A DNA stretch of 44,198 nucleotides from CAYPJE01 sp964410945 (GCA_964410945.1 CAYPJE010000026.1:1-44198); one strand, 5' to 3'. Numbered from the stretch's first letter, positions 17,623 to 26,533 are shown. Numbers and translations are program-made. Notes: generated by a model from the letters alone, not told the origin.

Positions 17623-19314
17623 ATGAGTTCAGCCAATCAATATGAATTAAAACCCTGGCTAAAGCATTATGAATCCGGGGTTCCGGAAACGATGACTTAT
17701 GAAGAGGTCTGCCTGCCGGAGTTTTTCAATCGTACAGTGGAAAGATTTCCTGACCGCACAGCCCTGATCTTCCAGGGTTACAAAATGAATTTCAGCCAAT
17801 TGGGCGATATGGTGGACCGTATGGCCGCCGCCTTGACTGATTTCGGGATCAAAAAAGGTGACAGTGTGGCCGTGGTCCTGCCGAACCTGATACCCGCTGT
17901 AGTGGCCTATTACGCAATAATGAAGATCGGTGCGGTTACGGTGATGAACAACCCTCTTTATTCCGACCGCGAACTGAAACATCAGTTCAATGATTCGTCA
18001 TCCAAAGTACTGATCACCCTGGATCTGCTGGCTAACCGGATGATCGATCTGCGGCCGCAAACAGGGATCAAGGAGATCATTTACACCTCGATTGGTGACT
18101 ACCTGCCGTTCCCTAAAAGTGTGCTGTTTCCCCTGGTTGCCAAGAAGAAAAAACTGGCCGCTGACGTCAAACCGGCGGAAAATGTTTTCAAATGGAAAGC
18201 GGTAATTGATAAGTATAAACCGCGCAAGGAAATTGCCGATATCTCTTTCGATGATCCGATCAACTACCAGTATACCGGAGGTACGACCGGCGTCTCAAAG
18301 GGTGTTGTTTTATCACATGGCAATATGAGCAAACAGGTCCAGCAGATCGCAGCCTGGTTCCCCCAGTTCAAGGCCGGTGAGGAAATCATGCTGGGCGCCC
18401 TGCCCTTCTTCCATGTCTTCGGGCTGACCACCTCGATGAATTTTGCCATCTATTACGGCTGGACCAATATCCTGATACCCAAACCCCAGCCGGAACCGCT
18501 GATCGAAGCAATCGACAAGTTCAAGCCCAGTTTCGCTCCGCTGGTACCGACCATGTATATTGGAATTCTCAATGATCCGAAAGCCTCCAAGATCGATATG
18601 ACCAGTATCAAGGGTTGCTTCTCAGGCAGTGCCCCGCTTCCGGTAGAAATAATTCAGGAATTTGAGAAGACGACCGGCGCTGTTATCGTGGAAGGTTTTG
18701 GTCTGACCGAGAGCTGTCCGGTAACCCATATTAATCCCTATGCCGGAGGTGAACGAAAGGTCGGCAGTGTTGGAATTCCGGTTACCGACACCGAATGCCG
18801 TATCGTTGATCTGGAGAACGGAACCGATGACATGCCGATCGGTGAATCGGGAGAGTTGATCATGCGCGGTCCGCAGATCATGCAGGGTTACCACAACCGT
18901 CCCGATGATACCGCCGCCACCCTGCGGAACGGCTGGCTCTTCACCGGTGACATCGCCACCATGGATAAAGAGGGCTATTTCTACATCGTGGACCGGAAAA
19001 AGGATATGATCATTTCCGGCGGTTTCAATGTCTACCCACGGGAGATCGATGAAGTTTATTATGAGAACGATAAGGTCCAGGAAGCCTGTGCCATCGGTAT
19101 TCCCCATCCAAAACGCGGTGAATCAGCCAAGATTTTCATCGTATTGAAAGAAGGCGCTTCGGCCACCGAAGATGAGATGCTGGAGTACTGCCAGGACAAG
19201 CTGGCCAAATACAAATGGCCCATCGAAGCCGAATTCCGCGATGAATTGCCAAAATCTGCCGTAGGTAAGATCCTGCGCAAGGAATTACGGGCCGAGGAAC
19301 TGGCAAAAAAATAA
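17623..19314 (+). CDS. fadD: Long-chain fatty acid-CoA ligase, FadD type
   Basis: 563 residues, close to E. coli FadD (561). This is an ANL-superfamily enzyme: ATP/AMP motif from Tyr217 (YTGGTTGVSKGVVLSHGN), the adenylate-fold motif VEGFGLTESCPVTHINP, GWLFTGDIATMDKEGYFYIVDRKKDMI, and the C-terminal catalytic lysine region ELPKSAVGKILRKELR. It activates fatty acids to acyl-CoA, using ATP, for beta-oxidation or lipid synthesis. ATG 17623 follows GGGGAGG. It ends at a strong terminator, so it is monocistronic. Chain-length preference cannot be read from sequence. Confidence 0.92.
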   Translation: MSSANQYELKPWLKHYESGVPETMTYEEVCLPEFFNRTVERFPDRTALIFQGYKMNFSQLGDMVDRMAAALTDFGIKKGDSVAVVLPNLIPAVVAYYAIMKIGAVTVMNNPLYSDRELKHQFNDSSSKVLITLDLLANRMIDLRPQTGIKEIIYTSIGDYLPFPKSVLFPLVAKKKKLAADVKPAENVFKWKAVIDKYKPRKEIADISFDDPINYQYTGGTTGVSKGVVLSHGNMSKQVQQIAAWFPQFKAGEEIMLGALPFFHVFGLTTSMNFAIYYGWTNILIPKPQPEPLIEAIDKFKPSFAPLVPTMYIGILNDPKASKIDMTSIKGCFSGSAPLPVEIIQEFEKTTGAVIVEGFGLTESCPVTHINPYAGGERKVGSVGIPVTDTECRIVDLENGTDDMPIGESGELIMRGPQIMQGYHNRPDDTAATLRNGWLFTGDIATMDKEGYFYIVDRKKDMIISGGFNVYPREIDEVYYENDKVQEACAIGIPHPKRGESAKIFIVLKEGASATEDEMLEYCQDKLAKYKWPIEAEFRDELPKSAVGKILRKELRAEELAKK

Positions 19315-19332
19315 ATCTTCCTTAAGTTAGGC

Positions 19333-19373
19333 AAAGGCTGCTGTCCCTTAAATGTGGGAAGCAGCCTTTTTTT
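19333..19373 (+). terminator. Rho-independent terminator after fadD
   Basis: Stem AAAGGCTGCT / AGCAGCCTTT with inner CCC/GGG pairs, followed by a T-run ending at 19373. Confidence 0.9.
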
Positions 19374-19399
19374 ATGATGGAACAAACTATTCCAGCGTT

Positions 19400-19448
19400 C
19401 GATTAATTAGTAAATTAATATTGACAAAATGCCCAATTCTGGTATTAT
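19400..19448 (+). promoter_or_regulatory. Sigma70-type promoter and 12-bp shared element for TCA operon
   Basis: TTGACA at 19421-19426 and TATTAT at 19443-19448 with a 16-bp spacer. Immediately upstream is CGATTAATTAGT (19400-19411), the reverse complement of the element before fadD. The transcript would start about 75 bp before the citrate synthase ATG. Confidence 0.65.
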
Positions 19449-19522
19449 ATAGTGTGGGGGTGCTATAGAAGCGTAACGGGAATAGCCAATAACCATCTAA
19501 GTTTTATAACCAAGGAGGAATT

Positions 19523-21226
19523 ATGCCTACATTTAAAGACAAGGTGTTTAGATTAGTTGATCCGATGAAAACCCGTATCAATAATCTGATAAAAAATTAC
19601 GGTGATTTTAAGGTGTCGGATGTATCCATAGCCCAAATGTATAGCGGCACACGTGGTGTAAAAAGCCTGATTTGTGAAACATCAATGCTTGATCCGAATG
19701 AAGGTATCCGTTATCGCGGTTATAGTTTACCCGAACTAATCGAATTACTGCCATCGGTGAAGGGTGGGAGTCAGCCTTTACCGGAAGGCTTGTTTTCCCT
19801 GCTGCTCACCGGTAACCTGCCTGAAGAAACTGATGTGGTTGATATTCAGAAGGAATATCGTGCCAGAATGGAAGTGCCCGAGTATGTCTGGGAAACCCTG
19901 GACAGCCTGCCCAAGGATCTATCACCAATGACACAATTATCCCTGGCCTTGCTGGCAATGCAGGGTACATCGGAGTTCTCCCGCCAATATCGCGCCGGAA
20001 TGGACCGTAAGGACTTATGGGAGCCGGCCCTTGAGGACAGTCTCAGCATCCTGGCCAAACTGCCAGCCATCGCTGCCTATATATACCGGCGGACCTATAA
20101 GGATGGCAAACGGATAGATCCTAATCCCGATCTGGACTGGGCCGCCAACCTGGCCTATATGATGGGAATTGAAGATGAGGAAGTTTACGAAGTAATGCGC
20201 CTGTTTCTATTCCTGCATGCCGATCACGAAGGCGGAAATGTAACCGCTCATACTGTCCAGCTGGTTGGTTCGACACTGTCAGATCCCTTCTATGCTCTTT
20301 CATCAGGATTGAACGGACTTGCTGGTCCCCTGCACGGTATGGCCAATCAGCAGGTTTTACAGTGGATCGAAGCAATGCGATCCGATCTGGGTGACAAAAT
20401 TCTGGATAAGGAACAACTTGAAAAATATATCTGGAAAACCCTGAATGCCGGACGGGTGGTACCGGGTTACGGACATGCTGTCTTGCGCAAAACCGATCCC
20501 CGCTACACCGCTTTGCGTGAATTCGCCTTGAACCATTTCCCGGAGGATGAGCTCTTTAAAATCGTTTCCACCCTGTATGAGATCGTTCCGGATATCCTGC
20601 GGATTCACGGCAAAGCTAAAAATCCCTGGCCTAACGTGGATGCCCATTCCGGCTGCGTACTCTATCATTACGGGATTGAGGAATTTGATTTCTATACCGT
20701 ACTGTTCGGAGTATCCCGCGCACAGGGCGTACTGGCCTGGTATGTCTGGGCCCGGCTGCTTGGGGCTTCACTGGAACGCCCGAAATCGGTAACCACCGAA
20801 TATCTGGAAAGCCTGGTTATCCAATGGGATGACGATCTATCGGTTGGCATCTTTGAAATTGATAATGACCATAAGGCCATGATTGAACAACTGAAAAACC
20901 TGATCGATGCCTATCACACCGGGAAGGCCGATCATAAAATCATGGAATTGTTCGGTTTCCTGGAGGAATATGTCAAAAAGCATCTTTCGCTGGAAGAACA
21001 CTATATGGAAAAATATAAATATCCCAAGCTGGAAGAACATCGCCGACAACACCGGGAATTCGAGGACCATTGCTGTGCCCTGCGCGATGAATACAAAGAA
21101 AAAGGTGGTACCACCAGATTGGTGATTCTGATCAAACAGATGCTGGTTGACCATTTCACCCAGCATGTCAGTTCTGTCGATAGGGAAATGGCCGAATTCT
21201 TCAAGTCTGTTAGTCACGTAAGTTGA
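19523..21226 (+). CDS. gltA: Citrate synthase fused to a C-terminal bacteriohaemerythrin domain
   Basis: 567 residues. Residues 1-~432 are a eukaryote-like citrate synthase with the catalytic triad H271 (PLHGMANQ), H318 (GYGHAVLRKTDPR) and D373 (NVDAHSG), ending at the usual RPKSVTTEYL. It condenses acetyl-CoA and oxaloacetate to citrate. The frame then continues unbroken into ~134 residues of bacteriohaemerythrin. All seven di-iron ligands are present: H450, H487, E491, H506, H510, H548, D553. Gaps of 37, 4, 15, 4, 38 and 5 match known bacterial haemerythrins closely (36, 4, 15, 4, 36, 5 in Methylococcus, from memory). The domain would bind O2 reversibly and may tune the enzyme to oxygen or iron. 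It heads an operon with aconitase and isocitrate dehydrogenase; ribosome site AAGGAGG. Confidence 0.95.
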   Translation: MPTFKDKVFRLVDPMKTRINNLIKNYGDFKVSDVSIAQMYSGTRGVKSLICETSMLDPNEGIRYRGYSLPELIELLPSVKGGSQPLPEGLFSLLLTGNLPEETDVVDIQKEYRARMEVPEYVWETLDSLPKDLSPMTQLSLALLAMQGTSEFSRQYRAGMDRKDLWEPALEDSLSILAKLPAIAAYIYRRTYKDGKRIDPNPDLDWAANLAYMMGIEDEEVYEVMRLFLFLHADHEGGNVTAHTVQLVGSTLSDPFYALSSGLNGLAGPLHGMANQQVLQWIEAMRSDLGDKILDKEQLEKYIWKTLNAGRVVPGYGHAVLRKTDPRYTALREFALNHFPEDELFKIVSTLYEIVPDILRIHGKAKNPWPNVDAHSGCVLYHYGIEEFDFYTVLFGVSRAQGVLAWYVWARLLGASLERPKSVTTEYLESLVIQWDDDLSVGIFEIDNDHKAMIEQLKNLIDAYHTGKADHKIMELFGFLEEYVKKHLSLEEHYMEKYKYPKLEEHRRQHREFEDHCCALRDEYKEKGGTTRLVILIKQMLVDHFTQHVSSVDREMAEFFKSVSHVS

Positions 21227-21268
21227 ACCGAAACGGGGGATTAAATATTATAAGAGTGGACAACTATC

Positions 21269-23506
21269 ATGAATAACGGTTTTTATTCCCGATTCAAATC
21301 CAGTCTAAATCAGGTTCGCCAGTTACTCATGCGGTCACTGACCCTGACAGAGAAAATCCTGTACACCCATTTGTTCAAACCGACTGATAGCGAACTGCTG
21401 CGGGGAAGCGATTATGCCGAACTCCAGCCTGACCGGGTTGCCATGCAGGATGCCACCGCCCAGATGGCCCTGCTCCAATTCATGATGGCGGGCCGGAACC
21501 AGGTTGCCGTACCTTCATCGGTCCATTGCGATCATCTGATCCAGGCCCGGGTGGGTGCCGATAAAGACCTGCAGGAGGCCCTGAATAAGAATGATGAAGT
21601 CTATCGTTTCCTGGAAAGTGTTTCCCAGAAATATGGACTCGATTTCTGGAAACCGGGAGCCGGTATTATCCATCAGGTAGTACTGGAAAAATACGCTTTC
21701 CCTGGTGGATTGATTATTGGAACCGACTCACATACACCCAACAGTGGCGGATTGGGAATGCTGGCGATCGGCGTTGGAGGCGCCGATGCGGTGGATGTTA
21801 TGGCAGGTATGCCATGGGAACTGTTGTGGCCTAAAATTTTAGGTGTAAAACTGACCGGAAAACTAACCGGATGGGCTTCCCCCAAAGATGTAATCTTGAA
21901 GCTGGCCGGCCTGGTTTCAGTTAAAGGGGGAACAGGCTATATCGTTGAATATTTCGGTGAGGGTGCCGAATCGATCTCCGCCACCGGCAAAGGAACCATC
22001 TGTAATATGGGGGCTGAAATCGGTGCCACCACCTCGGTATTTCCATACGATAAAAAAATGCAGGCTTACCTGGAAGCAACCGGCCGCAAGGACATCGCCG
22101 CTGCCGCCACGGCTGCCGCATCTTTTCTGACCGCTGATGAAGAAGTTCTGTCTGATCCTGGGCAGTATTTTGACCAGGTAATTGAAATCAATCTGGATGA
22201 GCTGAAGCCCCATTTGAACGGCCCCTTTACACCGGATAAGGCCTGGCCCGTATCAGGGATGAAAGATGCTGTAAAAACCGAAAATTTCCCTGATCAAATC
22301 AGCGCCGGCCTGATCGGTAGTTGCACCAACTCAAGTTATGAAGATATCGAGCGCTGCGTCAGTGTGGTCAAACAGGCCCTCGATCAGGGCTTAAAGGCCA
22401 AGACAGAATTCTATATCACACCAGGATCGGAACAGATTCGCGCCACAATGGAAAAATACGGCCACACCGCCATCCTGACTGAATTCGGCGGTACCGTACT
22501 AGCCAATGCCTGCGGTCCCTGTATCGGTATGTGGAACCGCACCGGTTCCGAAAAAGAGGAACGCAACACTATTGTCACTTCCTACAACCGCAACTTTGCC
22601 CGGCGGAATGATGGTAATCCCAATACGCTGGCGTTTGTATCCAGTCCGGAAACGGTGACGGCCCTGGCGATTGCCGGCAAGCTATCATTCAACCCGGCCA
22701 CCGATGGACTGGTGAACAAAGATGGTGAAGAAGTGTACTTGCGATCTCCCCAAGGCAATGAGCTGCCGTCCCAGGGATTTGTCCCCGGGCAGGATGGCCT
22801 GATAAAACCGAACGGAAGCATCAAAACTGAAGTTGTTATCGATCCTGATAGTGAACGCCTGCAAGCCCTGTCTCCTTTTGATCCCTGGGATGGCAATGAT
22901 TTGTCTGACTTGCCGGTTCTGGTGAAAGTACAGGGTAAATGCACCACCGATCATATTTCAATGGCTGGTCCCTGGCTGCGCTACCGGGGACACCTGGATA
23001 ATATTTCTGACAACATGTTCCTGGGCGCTGTTAACAGCATGACCGGTGATCCCGGGAAAACAACCAATCAATTCAGCGGTAAATACGATGGGATTTCGAA
23101 AACAGCACGTGATTATAAACAGCGTGGTATCGACTGGATTGTGATTGGTGAAGAGAACTACGGTGAAGGCTCCAGCCGTGAACATGCTGCCATGGAACCC
23201 CGCCACCTGGGCGGACGGGCAATAATTGTAAAGAGTTTCGCCCGGATACACGAAACCAACCTGAAAAAACAAGGCATGCTGGCACTGACTTTCACCGATC
23301 CTGCTGATTATGATAGAATCCAGCCGGAGGATAAGATTGATATTCTCGGTTTAACTGAATTTACTCCCGGTAAACCATTGACTCTGGTTGCCAGACATCA
23401 GGATGGTACCCATGACGAAATAATAGCCAACCACACTTATAACCAGCGGCAGATCGAGTGGTTCAACGCCGGCAGTGCCTTGAACTACATAGCCGGAATC
23501 AATTGA
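21269..23506 (+). CDS. acn: Aconitate hydratase, mitochondrial-type
   Basis: 745 residues. The family pattern is clear: VAMQDATAQMALLQF, GTDSHTPNSGGLGMLAIGVGG, cluster ligands C352 (GSCTNSSYEDI), C415 and C418 (NACGPCIGMW) and the substrate motif GEGSSREHAAMEPR. Ligand spacing matches the mitochondrial enzyme rather than AcnB. It isomerises citrate to isocitrate via a 4Fe-4S cluster, which is sensitive to oxygen; notable next to an O2-binding domain on the preceding enzyme. The first ~20 residues extend beyond homologues, so the ATG of Met21 is an alternative. It sits 42 bp after citrate synthase and 18 bp before icd in one operon. Confidence 0.95.
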   Translation: MNNGFYSRFKSSLNQVRQLLMRSLTLTEKILYTHLFKPTDSELLRGSDYAELQPDRVAMQDATAQMALLQFMMAGRNQVAVPSSVHCDHLIQARVGADKDLQEALNKNDEVYRFLESVSQKYGLDFWKPGAGIIHQVVLEKYAFPGGLIIGTDSHTPNSGGLGMLAIGVGGADAVDVMAGMPWELLWPKILGVKLTGKLTGWASPKDVILKLAGLVSVKGGTGYIVEYFGEGAESISATGKGTICNMGAEIGATTSVFPYDKKMQAYLEATGRKDIAAAATAAASFLTADEEVLSDPGQYFDQVIEINLDELKPHLNGPFTPDKAWPVSGMKDAVKTENFPDQISAGLIGSCTNSSYEDIERCVSVVKQALDQGLKAKTEFYITPGSEQIRATMEKYGHTAILTEFGGTVLANACGPCIGMWNRTGSEKEERNTIVTSYNRNFARRNDGNPNTLAFVSSPETVTALAIAGKLSFNPATDGLVNKDGEEVYLRSPQGNELPSQGFVPGQDGLIKPNGSIKTEVVIDPDSERLQALSPFDPWDGNDLSDLPVLVKVQGKCTTDHISMAGPWLRYRGHLDNISDNMFLGAVNSMTGDPGKTTNQFSGKYDGISKTARDYKQRGIDWIVIGEENYGEGSSREHAAMEPRHLGGRAIIVKSFARIHETNLKKQGMLALTFTDPADYDRIQPEDKIDILGLTEFTPGKPLTLVARHQDGTHDEIIANHTYNQRQIEWFNAGSALNYIAGIN

Positions 23507-23524
23507 CACAGAAAGATTGAAATT

Positions 23525-24769
23525 ATGCAATTTGAAAAAATTAATGTCCCTGATAGCGGTCAACGAATCACCTGGGAAAATGATGCTTTGGTCATCCCGG
23601 ACCAGCCTATCATCCCGGTCATCGAAGGGGACGGTATCGGCCCCGATATCATGAAGGCAACCCGCCGGATTCTGGATGCAGCTGTTGAGAAAACTTATGC
23701 TGGTAAAAAGGAAATCGCCTGGATGGATATCTATGCCGGCGAGGCCGCCAATGAGCGCTATAACGGCAATTTTCTACCGGACGAAACAGTGAAAGCGATC
23801 GAGTATTACCATGTGGCCCTGAAGGGTCCGCTTACTACTCCAGTGGGCGGTGGATTTCGCAGCCTGAATGTCTCCCTGCGCCAATTGATGGATCTGTATG
23901 CCTGTGTGCGACCGGTCAACTATTTCGAAGGCGTTCCCAGCCCGGTCAGGAGACCGGAAAAAATGGATGTGGTTATCTTTCGCGAAAACACCGAGGATGT
24001 CTACGCCGGTATTGAATGGCGCGAAGGAACTACCGAAGCCGGTAAGGTAATAGAATTTTTGAACAACATATTCGGTTCCAGCATCCGGTCCGATTCTGGA
24101 ATCGGAATCAAACCGATCAGCGTTACCGGGACCAAACGGCTGGTACGGATGGCGATTCAGTATGCCATCAAGCATAAACGGGAATCGGTTACCCTGGTGC
24201 ATAAAGGTAATATCATGAAATTCACCGAGGGTGCTTTCCGGGACTGGGGCTATGCGGTAGCCCGGGATGAATTCCCGGATCAGACGATCACAGAAGATGA
24301 ATTGTGGGATAAATATGACGGCAAACCTCCAGCGGGAAAGATTGTAATCAAGGATCGGATTGCCGATTCGATGCTGCAGCAGATTCTGACCCGTACCGAT
24401 GAATACGACGTGATTGCCACCCCCAATCTGAATGGTGATTATCTGTCCGATGCCTGTGCCGCGCAGGTTGGCGGCCTGGGATTGGCCCCCGGTGCTAATA
24501 TTGGTGATAAGGTGGCCCTTTTTGAAGCTACCCATGGTACGGCACCAAAATATGCCAATCTTGATAAAGTAAACCCCAGTTCAGTTTTGTTGTCGGGTGT
24601 GATGATGCTGGAGCACCTGGGCTGGCAGGAAGCAGCCGATGCCATCGTGGCGACGGTGGGTGAAACGATTAAGCAGAAGAAGGTTACTTATGATCTCGCC
24701 CGTTTGATGGGTGATACCGAACCCCTGAAGACATCGGAATATGCCACGGCGATTATTGAGAATTTGTAA
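23525..24769 (+). CDS. icd: NADP-dependent isocitrate dehydrogenase
   Basis: 414 residues, as in E. coli (416). Ser113 in FRSLNVSLRQ has the same number as the E. coli phosphorylation site, along with N115 and R119. VIEGDGIGPDI opens the chain. NADP choice is supported by HGTAPKYANLDKVNP and TYDLARLM, matching the Lys/Tyr and Tyr/Arg positions of NADP enzymes. It oxidises isocitrate to 2-oxoglutarate and CO2. It closes the three-gene TCA operon. No AceK-type kinase is in the window, so regulation at Ser113 is unproven. Confidence 0.95.
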   Translation: MQFEKINVPDSGQRITWENDALVIPDQPIIPVIEGDGIGPDIMKATRRILDAAVEKTYAGKKEIAWMDIYAGEAANERYNGNFLPDETVKAIEYYHVALKGPLTTPVGGGFRSLNVSLRQLMDLYACVRPVNYFEGVPSPVRRPEKMDVVIFRENTEDVYAGIEWREGTTEAGKVIEFLNNIFGSSIRSDSGIGIKPISVTGTKRLVRMAIQYAIKHKRESVTLVHKGNIMKFTEGAFRDWGYAVARDEFPDQTITEDELWDKYDGKPPAGKIVIKDRIADSMLQQILTRTDEYDVIATPNLNGDYLSDACAAQVGGLGLAPGANIGDKVALFEATHGTAPKYANLDKVNPSSVLLSGVMMLEHLGWQEAADAIVATVGETIKQKKVTYDLARLMGDTEPLKTSEYATAIIENL

Positions 24770-24804
24770 TCGTCGGGGTCGATTAACAAATACTTACAAT
24801 TATC

Positions 24805-24865
24805 TGTAGGGACAAATCAATGATTTGTCCGCCTTTCACGGACAGCACATTGTGCTGTCCCTACA
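24805..24865. repeat. Nested palindromic element (REP/MITE-like)
   Basis: 61 bp made of two near-identical palindromes, one with arms GGACAAATCA / TGATTTGTCC and one with arms GGACAGCACA / TGTGCTGTCC, enclosed by TGTAGGGAC / GTCCCTACA. Both palindromes share the ends GGACA / TGTCC with different cores. Such nested units suggest a mobile palindromic repeat that folds as a cruciform or hairpin. No other copy is in the window. Confidence 0.75.
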
Positions 24866-24911
24866 CATAAAATGAATGTAATATTCAATTGGTCAGTGAC
24901 CATATAACGCG

Positions 24912-24950
24912 GGCCCCACCTCCAGATAAGACAGAGGCGGGGCCTTCCTT
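24912..24950 (+). terminator. Terminator of TCA operon
   Basis: Stem GGCCCCACCTC / GAGGCGGGGCC with one A-C mismatch and an 11-base loop, followed by a short pyrimidine tract. It lies 140 bp after icd, beyond the palindromic element. Confidence 0.65.
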
Positions 24951-24966
24951 TCATGGGGACAGATCT

Positions 24967-25350
24967 TTATCCTGTTTTCACTCGGCTATTTAGCTGCCAC
25001 CGTAGGATGTACCAGACCACCGAGGAAATAATGAATATCTCCAGGCCAAATAAGGTTGTATGGAAAGACAGTTTCATTCCCATCAGCACAATTGGCGGTG
25101 AAACATCTGCGGCAGCTATAATGGCTTTAAGAGCTTTATAAATACCCATAAATTGCCCAAAAACACCGAATACGCCACTGAATACCGCCCAGAACAATAT
25201 CCCCTGGAGGTGTTGCTCCACTCGACCTGTATTTATATCGGCGCTACCCCATAGTGCCAGGCAGCTGCGAACCGTCTGTACTGCAATGATGGTTGCCGCT
25301 GCCAGTAAATACCACATCAGCGGTCCACCAGATAAAAAGAATTCAATCAT
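24967..25350 (-). CDS. MotA/TolQ/ExbB-like small membrane protein
   Basis: 127 residues with three membrane segments: GGPLMWYLLAAATIIAVQ, GILFWAVFSGVFGVFGQFMG and a final MGMKLSFHTTLFGLEIFIIS. The opening GGPLMW and the pattern SPP(I/V)..GM...F.TT.FGL match the MotA/TolQ/ExbB proton-channel group, but the chain is shorter than canonical ExbB (~220) and has no ExbD partner nearby. It is the last gene of a PadR-led operon, 53 bp after the previous gene. Role unknown; perhaps a pore or scaffold paired with its neighbour, whose last third looks similar. Confidence 0.65.
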   Translation of the reverse strand: MIEFFLSGGPLMWYLLAAATIIAVQTVRSCLALWGSADINTGRVEQHLQGILFWAVFSGVFGVFGQFMGIYKALKAIIAAADVSPPIVLMGMKLSFHTTLFGLEIFIISSVVWYILRWQLNSRVKTG

Positions 25351-25403
25351 ATCATACTCCTGTTTTTCTTTAGTTTGGTCTGTCCACCATCAAAAGAAAT
25401 CTA

Positions 25404-26147
25404 TTAGTTTTCTTCCAGTAAAAATGCCACTTCCGCCTGTTCGATTTTTACTACTTTCGTCAACAGGAAAAACCAGGACAACGCCAGAATAATTGTCGCC
25501 ATCAGACTGAACACACCCAAGGCGGATACCCGCAACCAGCTATGCCAGAAATGATACCAGAAAGCATCAAGATCAGATACAATTCGATCGGCCGTAATGA
25601 AAAAATCAAAGGCGGTTCCTAAAACACCGAACGCCGTACTGGCAATTGCCATCCCCATCAGGCTTCCCAAACCTTTGCGCAGAGACCGTGGCCGATGATC
25701 CCTTTTTATCCACAGAAAATAGATCCGCTGAAGAATTATCATCAGTCCAATCAATACCGAAATTAGAACTACCCAAATGAATCCATTGGCGTGTTCAAAT
25801 AATTCAGCGGTGGTCAATTGCCGGGCTGTAAGAAGGGCAATCAGTACCAGCATGGCGCCCAGGATGTACCGTTCCCAGATATCGATCCGGAAGCGGGAGA
25901 ATCTATCCAGCCAGCGATTCAAGCCGGATTGATGAATATTATTCAAATCAGCAATCTGTGGTTCGGCCAGACCCAGCTTTTCGATTGCCAGCTCGCGGGC
26001 CCGGTCTTCATTATTGCCTTCTTCCCGGTAATATTCAAACAAATCCTGCAAGTCACCTGATATCTCCAGTAAAACCCGTGATTTGGTTGGTTGGGGAAAT
26101 TCCAGCTGCTGGCTGATTTGAATTAACAGATCGTGAAAATGATTCAT
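25404..26147 (-). CDS. Membrane protein with HAAS-like N-terminus
   Basis: 247 residues from ATG 26147 (GGGA upstream, ATGA overlap with padR). Residues 1-~75 are a helical cytoplasmic domain (FPQPTKSRVLLEISGDLQDLF, EEGNNEDRARELAIEKLG) of the HAAS/DUF1700 type, common beside PadR regulators and thought to sense or transmit membrane signals. Then come four hydrophobic segments (IWERYILGAMLVLIALL, FIWVVLISVLIGLMIILQ, GMAIASTAFGVLGTAFDFF, LGVFSLMATIILALSWFFLL). The last pair resembles MotA/ExbB-type helices. Co-transcribed with padR and the small membrane protein downstream. Confidence 0.65.
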   Translation of the reverse strand: MNHFHDLLIQISQQLEFPQPTKSRVLLEISGDLQDLFEYYREEGNNEDRARELAIEKLGLAEPQIADLNNIHQSGLNRWLDRFSRFRIDIWERYILGAMLVLIALLTARQLTTAELFEHANGFIWVVLISVLIGLMIILQRIYFLWIKRDHRPRSLRKGLGSLMGMAIASTAFGVLGTAFDFFITADRIVSDLDAFWYHFWHSWLRVSALGVFSLMATIILALSWFFLLTKVVKIEQAEVAFLLEEN

Positions 26148-26491
26148 TTGTCCCAATCTTCAGTAATGGAAGTAAAATGCTCATAAAACTGTTGCCATTC
26201 CGCTAACAGGTTATTGAGGTATTGGCATCCTTTATCGGTCAACTGATAGTATTTGCGCTTGCGTTTCGGTCCCTCCTGCTGCCAATCGCCGGAAATTAGT
26301 TCATCCTGTTCAAGCTTGTGCAGAATCGGGTAAAGGGTCCCGTGATTGAATTTGAAGAAGCCCGTACTCAGTTTTTCAATCTGCAGGGCCAGTTGGTAGC
26401 CGTGACTGGCACCGCGGCCAATCGCCGATAGAATCAATGCCTCGTTGCAGTAACGGGCCAGTTGCGGTATCTGAATTTTGGTTTCGGTCAT
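26144..26491 (-). CDS. PadR-family transcriptional regulator
   Basis: 115 residues with a winged helix: LILSAIGRGASHGYQLALQIEKLS, GTLYPILHKLEQDELISGDWQ, KRKRKYYQLTDKGCQYL, the classic PadR pattern. It lacks the long C-terminal dimer domain, so it is of the short subfamily 2. Such regulators repress their own operon and respond to ligands or membrane stress. It leads the two membrane genes, with ATGA overlap. A palindrome at 26509-26533 lies upstream and is a likely operator. Confidence 0.93.
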   Translation of the reverse strand: MTETKIQIPQLARYCNEALILSAIGRGASHGYQLALQIEKLSTGFFKFNHGTLYPILHKLEQDELISGDWQQEGPKRKRKYYQLTDKGCQYLNNLLAEWQQFYEHFTSITEDWDK

Positions 26492-26508
26492 GACAATATG
26501 TAGAGTGA

Positions 26509-26533
26509 ATATATATAGAGCTTCGATATATAT
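26509..26533. promoter_or_regulatory. Possible PadR operator
   Basis: An imperfect dyad: ATATATATAG and TCGATATATAT flanking an AGCT centre, with a one-base offset. It starts 18 bp upstream of the padR ATG, in the position expected for autoregulation. It is not a canonical ATGT-N8-ACAT box. Confidence 0.4.

Noticed and set aside
23774..24535. Long open frame opposite icd on the minus strand
   Set aside because: It lies wholly within icd, has no ribosome site or family motif, and reflects codon bias of the true gene.
24781..24960. CRISPR array
   Set aside because: Only two palindromic units with different cores; no regular spacers and no cas genes.
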